From Pyrus communis (Eukaryota > Streptophyta > Magnoliopsida > Rosales > Rosaceae), in the NCBI RefSeq assembly GCF_963583255.1, contig NC_084806.1, positions 13,170,817 through 13,234,816 on the forward strand: 64,000 bases of DNA. The letters are read 5' to 3'. The notes beneath the pieces were generated by a model. The model saw only the letters and a list, made by a program, of their open reading frames with translations, made no database searches and was not told the DNA's origin. The position numbers and the translations under genes were made by a program. Shown here piece by piece: positions 34,119-45,621 of the stretch (position 1 is its first letter; the number at the start of each line of letters is the position of its first letter).

Positions 34119-34767
34119 CTGTAATTTAAAAGAAGACAAAACATTTAGTTCACAGAACTTTTGTATATACTTGTTTACAAATTGCAAAGAGTATAAAAAA
34201 GTATCAGGATTAAAAAAACATTTAGTTCAAGGAATTTTTGTATGTGCTTATTTAAAAATGTAAAGAGTATGAAGAAACAAAAAAAATACAAAAATACAAA
34301 AAAAAAAAACAAATGAAAAAAGAAAAAGGCTTATAGTGAACTTCCAAAACATCATAATATATTCTCTAATAGCGAACTTTCAAAAGGATACAAAACAAAC
34401 CAAACAAACCATCGTAATATACATCCTCTAATTCTTTCAAACAAATTAGATAAAATACTGTACCACCAAATAGTTGCTAGTGAACTTCCAAATTATAATA
34501 ATTAAACAAAATCTAAATAAAATAAAATGTCAATTTCATGTCAATCACTTGAGGCTTGGCTTTAATTACAACCGCACCACCTAATTTCAAGAGTGTGATC
34601 TCCACGTTTCAGAAAAAGGGTTAAATTCGTATGAAAATATGCTATTGCAATAGAGGTAATTAGTTGAAGAAGCAAAGCTAAAGTTTTCCCTAATAATAAA
34701 TGGCTCATAATAAAGTTTAAAAGCCACAAGAAATATACCCGCCCACGAAGTGACACCCATGTATATT
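34119..34767. other. Region upstream of the TNL relic, TIR exon not found
   Basis: AT-rich, with duplicated phrases (aaaacatttagttca...aacttttgtat at about 34139-34165 and 34214-34240). A vague VSLRG match at 34740 on the minus strand was considered and not accepted as TIR. Confidence 0.35.
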
Positions 34768-35029
34768 TGTTGTCTTTGTAAGAGCTGCTTTCTATCTCAG
34801 TGATAATTATGAGATTTTTACTATGGAGAAATGCAGAGAAAGCAAGAGAGAATTCGAAGAGAGGAAGTAGTGAGAGAAACTGTGACTTTTCATATATCTA
34901 AACTATTACATCATTTGCCTTTTATAAATACAACCACACATAACTAACTTCTAGAGTCACCAATACACTTGAGACACATGGCAATACCTAACAACTCTAT
35001 CAACTAACAATACATCATTTATTCCAACA
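34768..35029 (-). mobile_element. 3' LTR of Ty1/Copia element (262 bp)
   Basis: On the minus strand the LTR begins TGTTGGAATAAATGATG at 35029, immediately after a polypurine tract (gattgagggggaa, plus 35030-35042). It ends ...AAGACAACA at 34768. TG...CA boundaries are present. The body reads through a CTCTCTC-rich leader typical of Copia LTRs. The partner 5' LTR is absent. Confidence 0.7.
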
Positions 35030-38000
35030 TTCCCCCTCAATCTTATTCTGGACATTCCCAAGCTTAAGATTGGAACAATGAGAACTAAACAATGGAAAGC
35101 ACAAACCCTTGGTAAGGATATCAACAAACTGTTCTGATGATAACAAACTGCAACAAAATTGTTCCTTGCTGAACCCTTTCACGCACAAAATGACAGTCTA
35201 TTTCAATGTATTTAGCTTGAGAATGCAAAATGGGATTAGTTGCTAGAACCATGCCAGATATATTGTCACAATGAAGCAATGGTGTAACTAAAGAAGAAAA
35301 AGACAGATCCTTGAGTAATTGTTGAAGTCATACCACCTCAACAGTTGTAGTTGCCATTGCTCTATACTATGCCTCAGTAGAAGAATGACTAACAGTACGT
35401 TGTTTCTTCGAACTCCAAGAAATGAGCTTGTTACCTAAAAACACAACGAAACCAATTGTTAACCTTCTGTCATTGAGATCCTCAACCCATTCAGCATCTG
35501 TGTAAGCTCTAATATCCAAATTGCCAGGTTTAAAGCATAATACAAGATGCATAGTCCATTTGAGATACCTCAAGATTTTCTTGACAACAACAAAATGACT
35601 TTTAAGGGGAGAATGCATGAATTGACGGACTTGATTAACTGAATAGGCTATATCAAGTCTAGTAAAAGTCAAATATTGTAATGCACCAACTACACTTCTA
35701 TAAATACCTGGATCAGGAACTGAAGGACTACCATAAGTTAAGTGTTTTTTTATTAGGATGACAATGAGTTGTACAAGGCTTACTGTCTAGCATATTTGTC
35801 TTGTGTAGCAAGTCCTTGATATATTTGGACTAATGAATAAGTAATCCTTGAGATTGATACTCAATTTGCAGACCAAGGAAATAGTGTAGAATTCCTAAAT
35901 CCTTCATACCAAACTCCCTGCTTAACTGGTTTATTACAGATTGGACATGGGAATCATCATCTTCACTAAGAACAATGTCATCAACATACAACAACAATAC
36001 AACAATTGAATGACCATTATTTTTTATGTCACATCACGGCCCGAGCCCCCACTATATCCTGGGCTCGACTCTACCGTAGAACGATATTGTCTGCTTTGGG
36101 CCCTGACCACGTCCTCACGGTTTTGTTTCTGGGAACTCACACGAGAACTTCCCAATGGGTCACCTATCATGGGATTGCTCTTGCACAAACTCTCTTAACT
36201 TCAAAGTTCCGATGAACTCCGAAGCCAGTGAGCTTCCAAAAGGCCTCGTGCTAGGTAGAGATGGGAATATACATATAAGGCTTACATGATTCACTCCCTT
36301 GGGCGATGTGGGATGTAATAATCCACCCCCCTTAGGGGCCCAACGTCCTCGTCGACATACTCGCACCGTACGACAGAGTGGCTCCCAAAAGGCCTCGTGC
36401 TAGGTAGAGATGAGAATATACATATAAGGCTTACAAGATCCACTACCTTGGGCGATATGGGATATAACTTTTGACATATAAAGATGGATCAGCATATGAT
36501 GCTTTGAAACCCAAACTAAGAAGGAATCTGGATAACCTTTCATTCCACACTCAAGGAGCCTGTTTAAGTCCATACAAAGACCTTTCTAGTTTGTACACAA
36601 ACTCTGGATGATCCTTGTCAATAAACCCTTGTGGTTGAGACATATATACTTCTTCATCTAGAAATCCATGCAAAAAAAACATTTTTGACATCTAATTGTT
36701 TAAGTTTCCACCCCTTTGTAGTAACCAATGATAACATCAATCTAACTGTAGTATGTTTAACTACAGGACTAAAAGTCTCATAATAATCAAGACCAACTTC
36801 CTGAGAGAACCCCTTGGCCACTAAACGAGCCTTATACCTTGCAATAGAGCCATCAAGATGTCTTTTCACCTTATAAATCCACTTACAACCCACTAAGTTC
36901 TTTTGAGGTGGAAGATGAACTAAGGTCTATGTTTTCTGTTTAATAAGAGCCCTTATCTCCTCATTCATTGCCTGTTTCCACTGAGAACACTTTGAAGCAG
37001 CATTGAAAGACTAAGGCTCTTTATCCAGAGAGGAATCAATTAGAAAGGTAGCAGAAAATGCCTTCTTTTTAGAGATCCCAAACTTGGACCTTGTTTGCAT
37101 TGGATGCTTGTTAATATTGATCATAGGAACTTGTTGCAGATCTGGAACTTGAGAGGTAGTCACATCAGGATGGTTTTCAGATGACACCAATGAAGATGTA
37201 AAATCTGAGGTAATTGAACCTCCAATAGAGACAAGATCACCAAGTGTCTAAGAGTAGGACTAAGTAACAGGGATTTGAGAAGAGGATGATAGCTGTGGGA
37301 ATGGTATTGGTATGATTGGAGGATGATGAAAAGTATTAGAGTGACTAATCGAGATTGAAAGTGGTTTAGTGGATAGATCGGACTTGAGACAAGAAATGGA
37401 CAACCCATTTGCACTAGGAAAAAAATTTCATCAAACAAGACATGCCTAGACACAGTAAGCTTGTTATCCCTTATAGCATAGCATATATAGCCCTTATATT
37501 GAGTAGCATACCCCAAGAAGCATTGTGTTGTTTTAGGTTCTAGTTTATGAAGTCTATAAGGTTTCAAGGAAGGTTAACAAGCACAACCAAAAATCCTTAA
37601 ATGCTCAAGTCGAGGTGGAGATTTAAACAACATCTCAAATGGAGACTGCATATTTAACATAGAAGTAGGCATTCTATTAATAAGGTAGGTAGTTGTAGCA
37701 CATGCATGGAACCAAAACTTAGGTGAAAGGAAAGCTTTTGAAGCAATGTAATAGCAATTTCAACAAGATGCCTATTCTTTCTCTTAGCTAAACCATTCTG
37801 CTCAGTAATGTATGGACAAGACTTTTGGTGTACAATGCCTTTGGATTTGAGAAAATTTTGAAATAGAATACTAGTATACTCCCCTCCACCATCACTCTGT
37901 AGTACTTTAATATATGCAGAAAAATAGGTATGAATATAAGCTTGAAATTGTACAAATATCTAAAGAACAACAGCTTTATTAGTCATGGGAAATATCCATG

Positions 38001-39160
38001 TATATCGTGTACATTCATCGATAAACGACACATAATAGCTATACCCTTCTAAAGACTTAGTAGGAGAGGGACCCCATACATCAGTGTGGATGACTTCAAA
38101 AGGAACAAAAGACTTTGAAGCCACTATGGGAAAAGGTAACTTGGTAAACTTGCCTTGTAAGCAATCAATACAAGTGTGAGGAGTAGAATTACAGGGAAAA
38201 TGAATATCTGACTTACTAAGAGCTACTTGAGTTACAGAGTTGGTTAGATGACCCAATCTGCAATGCCAAAGAGATGCATTGATTTTCTGTCCAAGAAATG
38301 CTGCAAGAGTTAGCTTTGGTTGTTTGAGAATGGGAAGTGGATAGACAACTTGGTTACTCAGTCCTTGATAGAGTACCTTGTTGGTGACCTTGTCCTGTAT
38401 ACACACAAAAAACTCATCAACAATACACCTACAATTGTTGTCTTTGCACAATTGATACATAGACAATAAGTGTTGGGATAAGTATGGAACATGTAACACA
38501 TATTTTAACTCAAGTTTATGAGATGAAGTTGATAAACTAGCTTGACCAATGTGTGAAATTTGTAAACCTTCACCATTAGCACTAGTAACAGTCTCTGATG
38601 AAGAATAATGAGTAGCAGCTTGCAAATTGGACAGATTAGAGGTCATATGATTGGTTTCTCCAGAATCCAGTAACCAATACTCTTGTTGTGGTGCTGTTGA
38701 GGAGAAATTGGTTCTTGTAGTAAAGGCACCAGTTGAACCATGTTGAGGAGAGAACATCCCATTTAAATACTGAGAGTAAGACATCATATTAGGGTTCTGC
38801 ACTTGAGATTGAAATGGATTTGGAGATTGAAACTAACTGTGGAGTAGTAAGGTAAAATGGATGTTGCTGAGTCACAATACGAGATTGAGAGAAGTTCTAA
38901 GATTGAGGCACAGAAACAGGTGCAGAATTGAGTCTGTCGAAATAGGTTGCAACAATATGTCATTTCTGTGACATATTTAACAGCCATTCTGAAAACAGTT
39001 TAAAGCTACATGTCCCTTTTTATCACATATTTGACAGATGAGTAAAGGTTGCAATGATTGGCCTGAAACTATCTGAGAGCCAGGATTCTAAAACTGAGAC
39101 TGAGGTTGGAAACTAGGTTCTGTAGAACCTTGATATCTAGAAGGTTGATGAAAAAAATTT
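35030..39160 (-). mobile_element. Ty1/Copia retrotransposon body, 5'-truncated and mutated
   Basis: Domains in 5'-3' order on the minus strand: gag zinc knuckle CQICDKKGHVALNC (about 39045-39000); protease-like LDSGETNHMT; GAG-pre-integrase HCRLGH...C-x2-C (CIDCLQGKF); integrase catalytic region (HTDVWGPSP, YYVSFIDECTRYTWIF) to 37960; RT region ([20 protein letters not shown] and LVAKGF at 36893-36654); RT active site YVDD (about 35985); and RNase H ([31 protein letters not shown], 35672-35367). The order PR-INT-RT-RH is diagnostic of Copia. It is broken by several stops and frameshifts and by a Cassandra TRIM at 36027-36468. The 5' part of gag, the primer site and the 5' LTR are missing beyond 39160. 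Confidence 0.9.
36027..36468 (-). mobile_element. Cassandra-type TRIM, damaged, nested in Copia
   Basis: LTR 36027-36320 begins tgtcacatcacgg and matches the LTRs at 53938-54581, including the 5S-like segment (36132-36212). The inner region carries the reverse polypurine tract (ccaccccccttagggg, 36323-36338). The second LTR copy retains only its distal part, 36377-36468 (gctcccaaaaggcctcgtgc onward). The primer site and about 190 bp are deleted. Flanking T-runs (tttt) could be the target duplication, and the Copia reading resumes across the site. Confidence 0.8.
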
Positions 39161-39198
39161 CCCAAACGGAATAATCCTAAGCTACATATTACATACTA

Positions 39199-39230
<32 letters not shown>
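39161..39230. repeat. AT microsatellite next to the Copia break
   Basis: (AT)n at 39199-39230 separates the Copia truncation point from the MITE that follows. Confidence 0.8.
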
Positions 39231-39232
<2 letters not shown>

Positions 39233-39738
39233 TGAAGTACCGATTTAGTCCTTGAACTATCACCTCAATGAAAATTAGGTCACTGAATTATTTTTTCGGT
39301 AATAAAGTCCCAAAATTCGTTAAAATTGCTAATTTCATACATACTAATATATTCAAAGCTATTTTATCCAATTTTTCAACAACTTAAATCACCTGACACA
39401 CTTTAGAGTGTAATACCATCATTTTCTCGCCTATAAGCCCTTAGCATTTCCTATAGGTTGTGAATCTAACATCTAATTTACCCTCCAAAGTTAACTCCAT
39501 ACACTATTTCTTTATGAAAAATTACCAATCTAACCTGCAATGTGTATCACATACAAGTAACGTGACTTAAATTGACAGAAAATTGAATATAGCAGTTTCG
39601 AGTCTAATATTAGGGATGTAATTGGCATATTTTTATAATTGAAAGACTAATTTTTCTGCAAAAAAAAAAAAAAAAAAAAAGTTTAGGGACCTAATTTTCA
39701 TTCAGGTCATAATTCAGGAACTAAATTGGCAATTCACC
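39231..39738. mobile_element. MITE with about 55-bp terminal inverted repeats
   Basis: The left end ggtgaagtaccgatttagtc...aatgaaaattaggtc is mirrored by the right end gacctaattttcattcaggtc...aattggcaattcacc. It is about 508 bp with no ORF and an internal A-run (39659-39680). It sits between an AT and an AC microsatellite, so no target duplication can be read. Confidence 0.65.
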
Positions 39739-40059
39739 TACACACACACTAATTGCGGAGATACTCCATGCTAGAAACTCTCCTATAAATTCATCACATG
39801 GCGTACAATCATATTGATAGAGATCATATAAAATAAATATGATGAAACACACTAGTCTTACAAAGAAGCGGCTCACCGCCACCACCAGTTACAGGGCGTC
39901 TTAAAAAATCCTAACTTGAGCATATAAAGGTTTCATGCCGAATGTCTTTACTCCAAATGGTAGACATTCACATATAAGTGATTAAAAGTAACAGGATGTA
40001 CCTTTACATAAAATGACTTAGACTTTGTACTCTTCAAGATCTATCCACTTTGTAGATTA
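39739..40059. other. Spacer, nothing recognised
   Basis: A short AC run then AT-rich sequence up to the hAT target duplication. No coding or repeat signal. Confidence 0.3.
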
Positions 40060-43000
40060 CTACTCATTAGACCTGGCAAACGGGTCGTGTCTGTCGTGTT
40101 CGTGTCGTTTTCGTGTAACACCTGTTATCTTAACGGGTCGTGTCGTGTCACACCCGTTATCTTAACGGGTCCTTAACAAGTCGTGTCACTTTACCCAACG
40201 GGTAAAGTGACCCGACCCGTTATGACCCGTTAAGAAAAAAATATATTTTTTTTAAAATTTGCACATACCACACATTGCGACATAAATATTACTTGAAAAC
40301 ATTAAAACATTTCTCGTTCAAGTACTATATCTACACTCGAAAATGAAAGCCTAATAAAAAAAATAATACATACACTACTAATCTATTACAAATATTAAAT
40401 GTGCAAGGATAAAGAGTTTTTGTTTTTAAGATTGACTAACACTTAGAGTTTATTTATACTTTTATTAAGTATAACATAAGATTTTGTGGTATCCACTTGT
40501 GTAAATATTTTAAATTGAAGATCGAATTCATTCATTGTATTCATATAGGGTCAAGGAGTGTAGTTATAAAAAATCATCAAAATCGGAGTTAAAATAACCG
40601 TTAAATCGTGATTTTTCGTTTATAACCGTTGAAAAGCTTTGTCCCGTTACTTGATCTCTGAATGTTTTTTTTTTGTGATTTTTTGCTGATGTGATCTCCA
40701 AGCATATACAAACAATTTTGACGGTTTGGATCGTTGAAATTAGTTTTGGAGAATTCGTAAAACGATAGATTGACTAACACTTAGAGTTTATTTATACTTT
40801 TATTAAGTATAACATAAGATTTTGTGGTATCCACTTGTGTAAATATTTTAAATTGAAGATCGAATTCATTCATTGTATTCATATAGGGTCAAGGAGTGTA
40901 GTTATAAAAAATCATCAAAATCGGAGTTAAAATAACCGTTAAATCGTGATTTTTCGTTTATAACCGTTGAAAAGCTTTGTCCCGTTACTTGATCTCTGAA
41001 TGTTTTTTTTTTGTGATTTTTTGCTGATGTGATCTCCAAGCATATACAAACAATTTTGATGGTTTGGATCGTTGAAATTAGTTTTGGAGAATTCGTAAAA
41101 CGATAGATTGACTAACGCTTAGAGTTTATTTATACTTTTATTAAGTATAACATAAGATTTTGTGGTATCCACTTGTGTAAATATTTTAAATTGAAGATCG
41201 AATTCATTCATTGTATTCATATAGGGTCAAGGAGTGTAGTTATAAAAAATCATCAAAATCGGAGTTAAAATAACCGTTAAATCGTGATTTTTCGTTTATA
41301 ACCGTTGAAAAGCTTTGTCCCGTTACTTGATCTCTGAATGTTTTTTTTGTGATTTTTTGCTGATGTGATCTCCAAGCATATACAAACAATTTTGACGGTT
41401 TGGATCGTTGAAATTAGTTTTGGAGAATTCGTAAAACGATAGATTGACTAACACTTAGAGTTTATTTATACTTTTATTAAGTATAACATAAGATTTTGTG
41501 GTATCCACTTGTGTAAATATTTTAAATTGAAGATCGAATTCATTCATTGTATTCATATAGGGTCAAGGAGTGTAGTTATAAAAAATCATCAAAATCGGAG
41601 TTAAAATAACCGTTAAATCGTGATTTTTCGTTTATAACCGTTGAAAAGCTTTGTCCCGTTACTTGATCTCTGAATGTTTTTTTTTTGTGATTTTTTGCTG
41701 ATGTGATCTCCAAGCATATACAAACAATTTTGATGGTTTGGATCGTTGAAATTAGTTTTGGAGAATTCGTAAAACGATAGATTGACTAACGCTTAGAGTT
41801 TATTTATACTTTTATTAAGTATAACATAAGATTTTGTGGTATCCACTTGTGTAAATATTTTAAATTGAAGATCGAATTCATTCATTGTATTCATATAGGG
41901 TCAAGGAGTGTAGTTATAAAAAATCATCAAAATCGGAGTTAAAATAACCGTTAAATCGTGATTTTTCGTTTATAACCGTTGAAAAGCTTTGTCCCGTTAC
42001 TTGATCTCTGAATGTTTTTTTTTTGTGAGTTTTTGCTGATGTGATCTCCAAGCATATACAAACAATTTTGACGGTTTGGATCGTTGAAATTAGTTTTGGA
42101 GAATTCGTAAAACGATAGATTGACTAACACTTAGAGTTTATTTATACTTTTATTAAGTATAACATAAGATTTTGTGGTATCCACTTGTGTAAATATTTTA
42201 AATTGAATATCGAATTCATTCATTGTATTCATATAGGGTCAAGGAGCGTAGTTATAAAAAATCATCAAAATCGGAGTTAAAATAACCGTTAAATCGTGAT
42301 TTTTCATTTATAACCGTTAAAAAGCTTTGTCCCGTTTACTTGATCTCTGAATGTTTTTTTTTTGTGATTTTTTGCTGATGTGATCTCCAAGCACATACAA
42401 ACAATTTTGACGGTTTGGATCGTTGAAATTAGTTTTGGAGAATTCGTAAAACGATAGATTGACTAACACTTAGAGTTTATTTATACTTAGATTCACCACT
42501 TCTATTAATTTTCATTTTTCCCTCTCTTTTTTGTTTCCTTTTCAACTTTTTCTTATCATTTTCACTTTTCCCTCCAACATCTTTCCCTAATTGAATTCCC
42601 TCACTTTTTTGTTTTATTTTCAACTTTTCTTAACATTTTCATTTTCCCTCCATTTTTTTTTTCAAAAAGGGCGGCAAGTTGGCAAATGGCAATGGCAAGA
42701 AATTGATTATTGAAATTTGAGAATGGAAACAAATCACATCTGAGTCCTGACGCATCAAATTTCAATGGATGCAAAATCATGCAAATATGCAATGCATGAT
42801 CATGCATATTAAATTATTAATTAATAATTATTATAGTTTTTATAAAATTTAATATATATATATATATATATATATAATTAGTATAGATAGACTTAATATT
42901 TTGGGGGTATAATTATTATAGTATATATAATTATTATAATTATTATAAATTTTATAGTTAATTTAATATATATATATATATTTATTATAATTTTTAGGGG

Positions 43001-43259
43001 TATAAAATTGTAAAATTAATGTATATAATTATTACAGTATTTTTTGAGGGTTATAAAATTATAAAAATAATATTCTGCTTATCGTGTATCGTGTTTACCC
43101 ACGTGTATACCCGACCCAACCCGTTATCTTAACAGGTGCTTATCGGGTTACCCGATAAGACCCGATTCGTTATCGTGTCGACCCAAACACCTGTTAATTT
43201 CGTGTCGTGTCGTGTCGGGTTATCGGGTCGTGTCAGAAATTGCCAGGTCTACTACTCAT
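40060..43259. mobile_element. Non-autonomous hAT element, 3184 bp, with 8-bp TSD
   Basis: The element spans 40068-43251, flanked by the direct 8-mer ctactcat (40060-40067 and 43252-43259). The 12-bp terminal inverted repeats are perfect: tagacctggcaa and ttgccaggtcta. An 8-bp duplication with short TIRs is the hAT signature. Both subterminal regions (40070-40240 and 43080-43240) are packed with short GACCCG/CGGGTC and acccgttatcttaacgggt phrases in both orientations, like hAT transposase-binding subterminal repeats. No transposase is present. The interior is a 338-bp tandem array, then a TTTTCC-rich stretch (42490-42660) and AT microsatellites (42849-42876 and around 42965). Confidence 0.9.
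40430..42488. repeat. Six-copy 338-bp tandem array inside the hAT element
   Basis: The phrase gattgactaac starts units at 40430, 40768, 41106, 41442, 41780, 42118 and 42457. That gives six full units of 338, 338, 336, 338, 338 and 339 bp and a 32-bp partial seventh. Units differ at only a few bases. Variants alternate: units 3 and 5 start acgctt where the others have acactt, and units 2 and 4 carry gatggtttgg where the others have gacggtttgg. This fits a two-unit higher-order repeat. The array is flanked on both sides by the same ~32-bp phrase. No ORF is supported. Confidence 0.95.
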
Positions 43260-43674
43260 CATAGGGCATCCACCAGTTTGGCTACAACCAAAACACCAAA
43301 TGCCATAAATTTTCTGTAAGAACTATATAATCTAAACAACATTTATGCAAATATATTTTCATATATCAAGTCTATTGGTTATATAGATTTAGCCATAACA
43401 TAATCACTTACTGAACAATATTTCATTTAGAGAATGGAGCTCAAAGATTGAACTACGAACTGATTGTGTGAACATATCCTATCTTGATATGTCAAAATAA
43501 TTTCCAAGTTTGTGTTTAGGTCTAAATGAAATACAATTGATTCCAACCATTTTTCGGGGAAAAGAAAAAAAGAACAGAAACAAGTCTATGGGCTCTAGTT
43601 AATGAAAAGCTTTGCTTAAACATACACAATTGATCCCAACCTTCACATTTGCTATAAGTTCAGATGAACTAAAA
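43260..43674. other. Spacer between hAT and Harbinger elements
   Basis: AT-rich with no recognised feature. Confidence 0.3.
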
Positions 43675-44432
43675 GGGTGCGTTTGTTGCCCCGGATTGTC
43701 TCGGACTGGACTAGCTGCAGAGACTAAGCTGGATTGGCTTAGACTAGACTAAGCTGGACTAATTTAGTGAAGCGTTTGGTGCAGTGTCAGATTAAGAAAC
43801 AGGATAATGAAAACAATACTGTTCACCAGATTTGTGTTTGCTTAGACTAGGACTACATTATTGTTCTATTTTAATAGCTCCAATACATGTGCCCAACGCC
43901 CTAAAAATTGGAGGAATTGGAATTGGAATTAGGGTTGGCATAGGTGTAGCAGCATTGAAATTGAAATGGGAGTAGCAATCTTACAAATTACTACAAATAT
44001 TTAGGCACATTGCCCTGAGTTTAATCTCCTGAATTGTTATTGTAATCAATCCACAACTTTCCCTTAAGTTGATTTAATTTGTTTTCTTATCACACATTAA
44101 ACGTCATTAGCCATCAAATACTTATATCAACATAACTTGATCCAAGGATTTCTTAGTCCGACAAATGCAAGTACATAAGAAGATACTTGTGACAAGTCAA
44201 TCTTTGCCATTGATTGACTCTTAAAACATCATTCACTAAACTTTCATCTAGGATATTTTACAAAATGCCAGTTAACTATAGTATAGCATTCCAAAGTAGA
44301 TCTCCATAATTTACAAAATCCTAGTTAACATTAGCCAAAATACCTCATAGTGCAAAGCTAAGTTAGAAGCCATAACCTAAGATTGTACGATTAATAAAAT
44401 ACATCCATGTCAAAGGGCACCACATAATATAC

Positions 44433-45403
44433 TCATCCGCTTGCTTTGTCGCTTAAAAGCCTTTGGACGAACACTTTCTTGAGTTCCGAATTGATTGCCT
44501 TAAACACTCCCACATTTTGTGGTTTTTCCAAAATAAGAGTCAATGCATCAATTTGATCCATAGGAGAAAGACCCATTGCTTCAAGTTCGTTAGCTATGTC
44601 AGTATGATTTGCAGTACCTTGAACTAAAGCTTCAGTTACCATTTGCATCATCTTCCCACTTTCAACATAAAATTCTTTCAGTCCACTAATAATTGCCTCA
44701 GTTCCATCACTTGAACTTCCCATAGCTCTTTTCCTCTTTCTCTGGCTATTTTCAGATAGGGTGCTTTGTTGGCTTTGTTGGTTCATTGAAGATACAACAT
44801 TTTCACCTCCAATATCACTTGCACCAACCTGATCATGACTTTGTTCCTCCATCATTTCAGCAGGGGTTTTGGCTCTTTTCCAAACATATATGCAAATCTA
44901 TCGTACAGTGAAAAGGTTTGCTTTTCCATCCATCGGCTTCTTTATTTTTCTAAGATTATATCAACATAAAAAAACTAAAATTTAGCATGCATAACAAATA
45001 TAACAGCAAGAATATAACTAATGTATTAATAAAATAGGATATGAACTTGCACATAAGTTTGCCATGCGTCATCACTGTCAACTTCAACGCACTTTTTGAC
45101 ATCATTCCATGCAAATCCACTTGTGTTTATCATGTCAAGGACCAAACTATATGTTTTTTCCCATTTCTTCAACTTTGACTCAATATGTGGAGTTGCCTTT
45201 ATATTTGAATTAGGACATAAAACATTGACAGCTTTAGCTATTTCAATCAAAGTACCTTGTTTGAAAGCACATGTGTCACACCGTTGCTTCCAAGCAACAA
45301 AATCCTCAAGAACGGATAGTAATACTTCTTCCTCAAATGCTTCCTATTTATGCCTTCTTTCTTTTGGCTCTTGAGCAACATTCAAATTATTGTGGTTATC
45401 CAT
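44433..45403 (-). pseudogene. Harbinger Myb/SANT-like DNA-binding protein gene, with stop
   Basis: The partner ORF of PIF/Harbinger transposons, which binds the ends and recruits the transposase. The start MDNHNNLNVAQEPKERRHK at 45403 is followed by TAG (45344-45346), where the family has the first Trp of the Myb-like helix. The frame then stays open: FKQGTLIEIAKAVN, TPHIESKLKKWEKTYS, LDMINTSGFAWNDVKKCVEV. After an interruption (about 44900-45025, likely an intron plus damage), the C-terminal part 44855-44433 contains NSQRKRKRAMGSSSDGTEA and ends QRLLSDKASG. A single-base TGG to TAG change explains the stop. Confidence 0.75.
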
Positions 45404-45621
45404 ACCTGAACAAAAAATATTTGAATGTACTAAAATACAATACAAAGAATCAATTTGCATAATATCCAATAAATTTGCATAATATCCAATTAATTTGCAT
45501 ACCATCCAATCAATAAATCAAATGACATTCACTAATGAGCAATGTAATCATTTTTCTAATATCCAACATATGCGTGATAAAAAGGAAAACTAAAATAAAA
45601 TGTTATCATTAACACATATAG

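Noticed and set aside
34562..34756. Possible TIR exon fragment (SLRG-like) upstream of the TNL relic
   Set aside because: Only a four-residue resemblance. No frame gives the SFRGEDTR...F..HL pattern of TIR domains.
40430..42488. Centromeric satellite interpretation of the 338-bp array
   Set aside because: The array has only six units and is enclosed by hAT ends with a clean target duplication in a gene-bearing region, so an element-internal array is the simpler reading.
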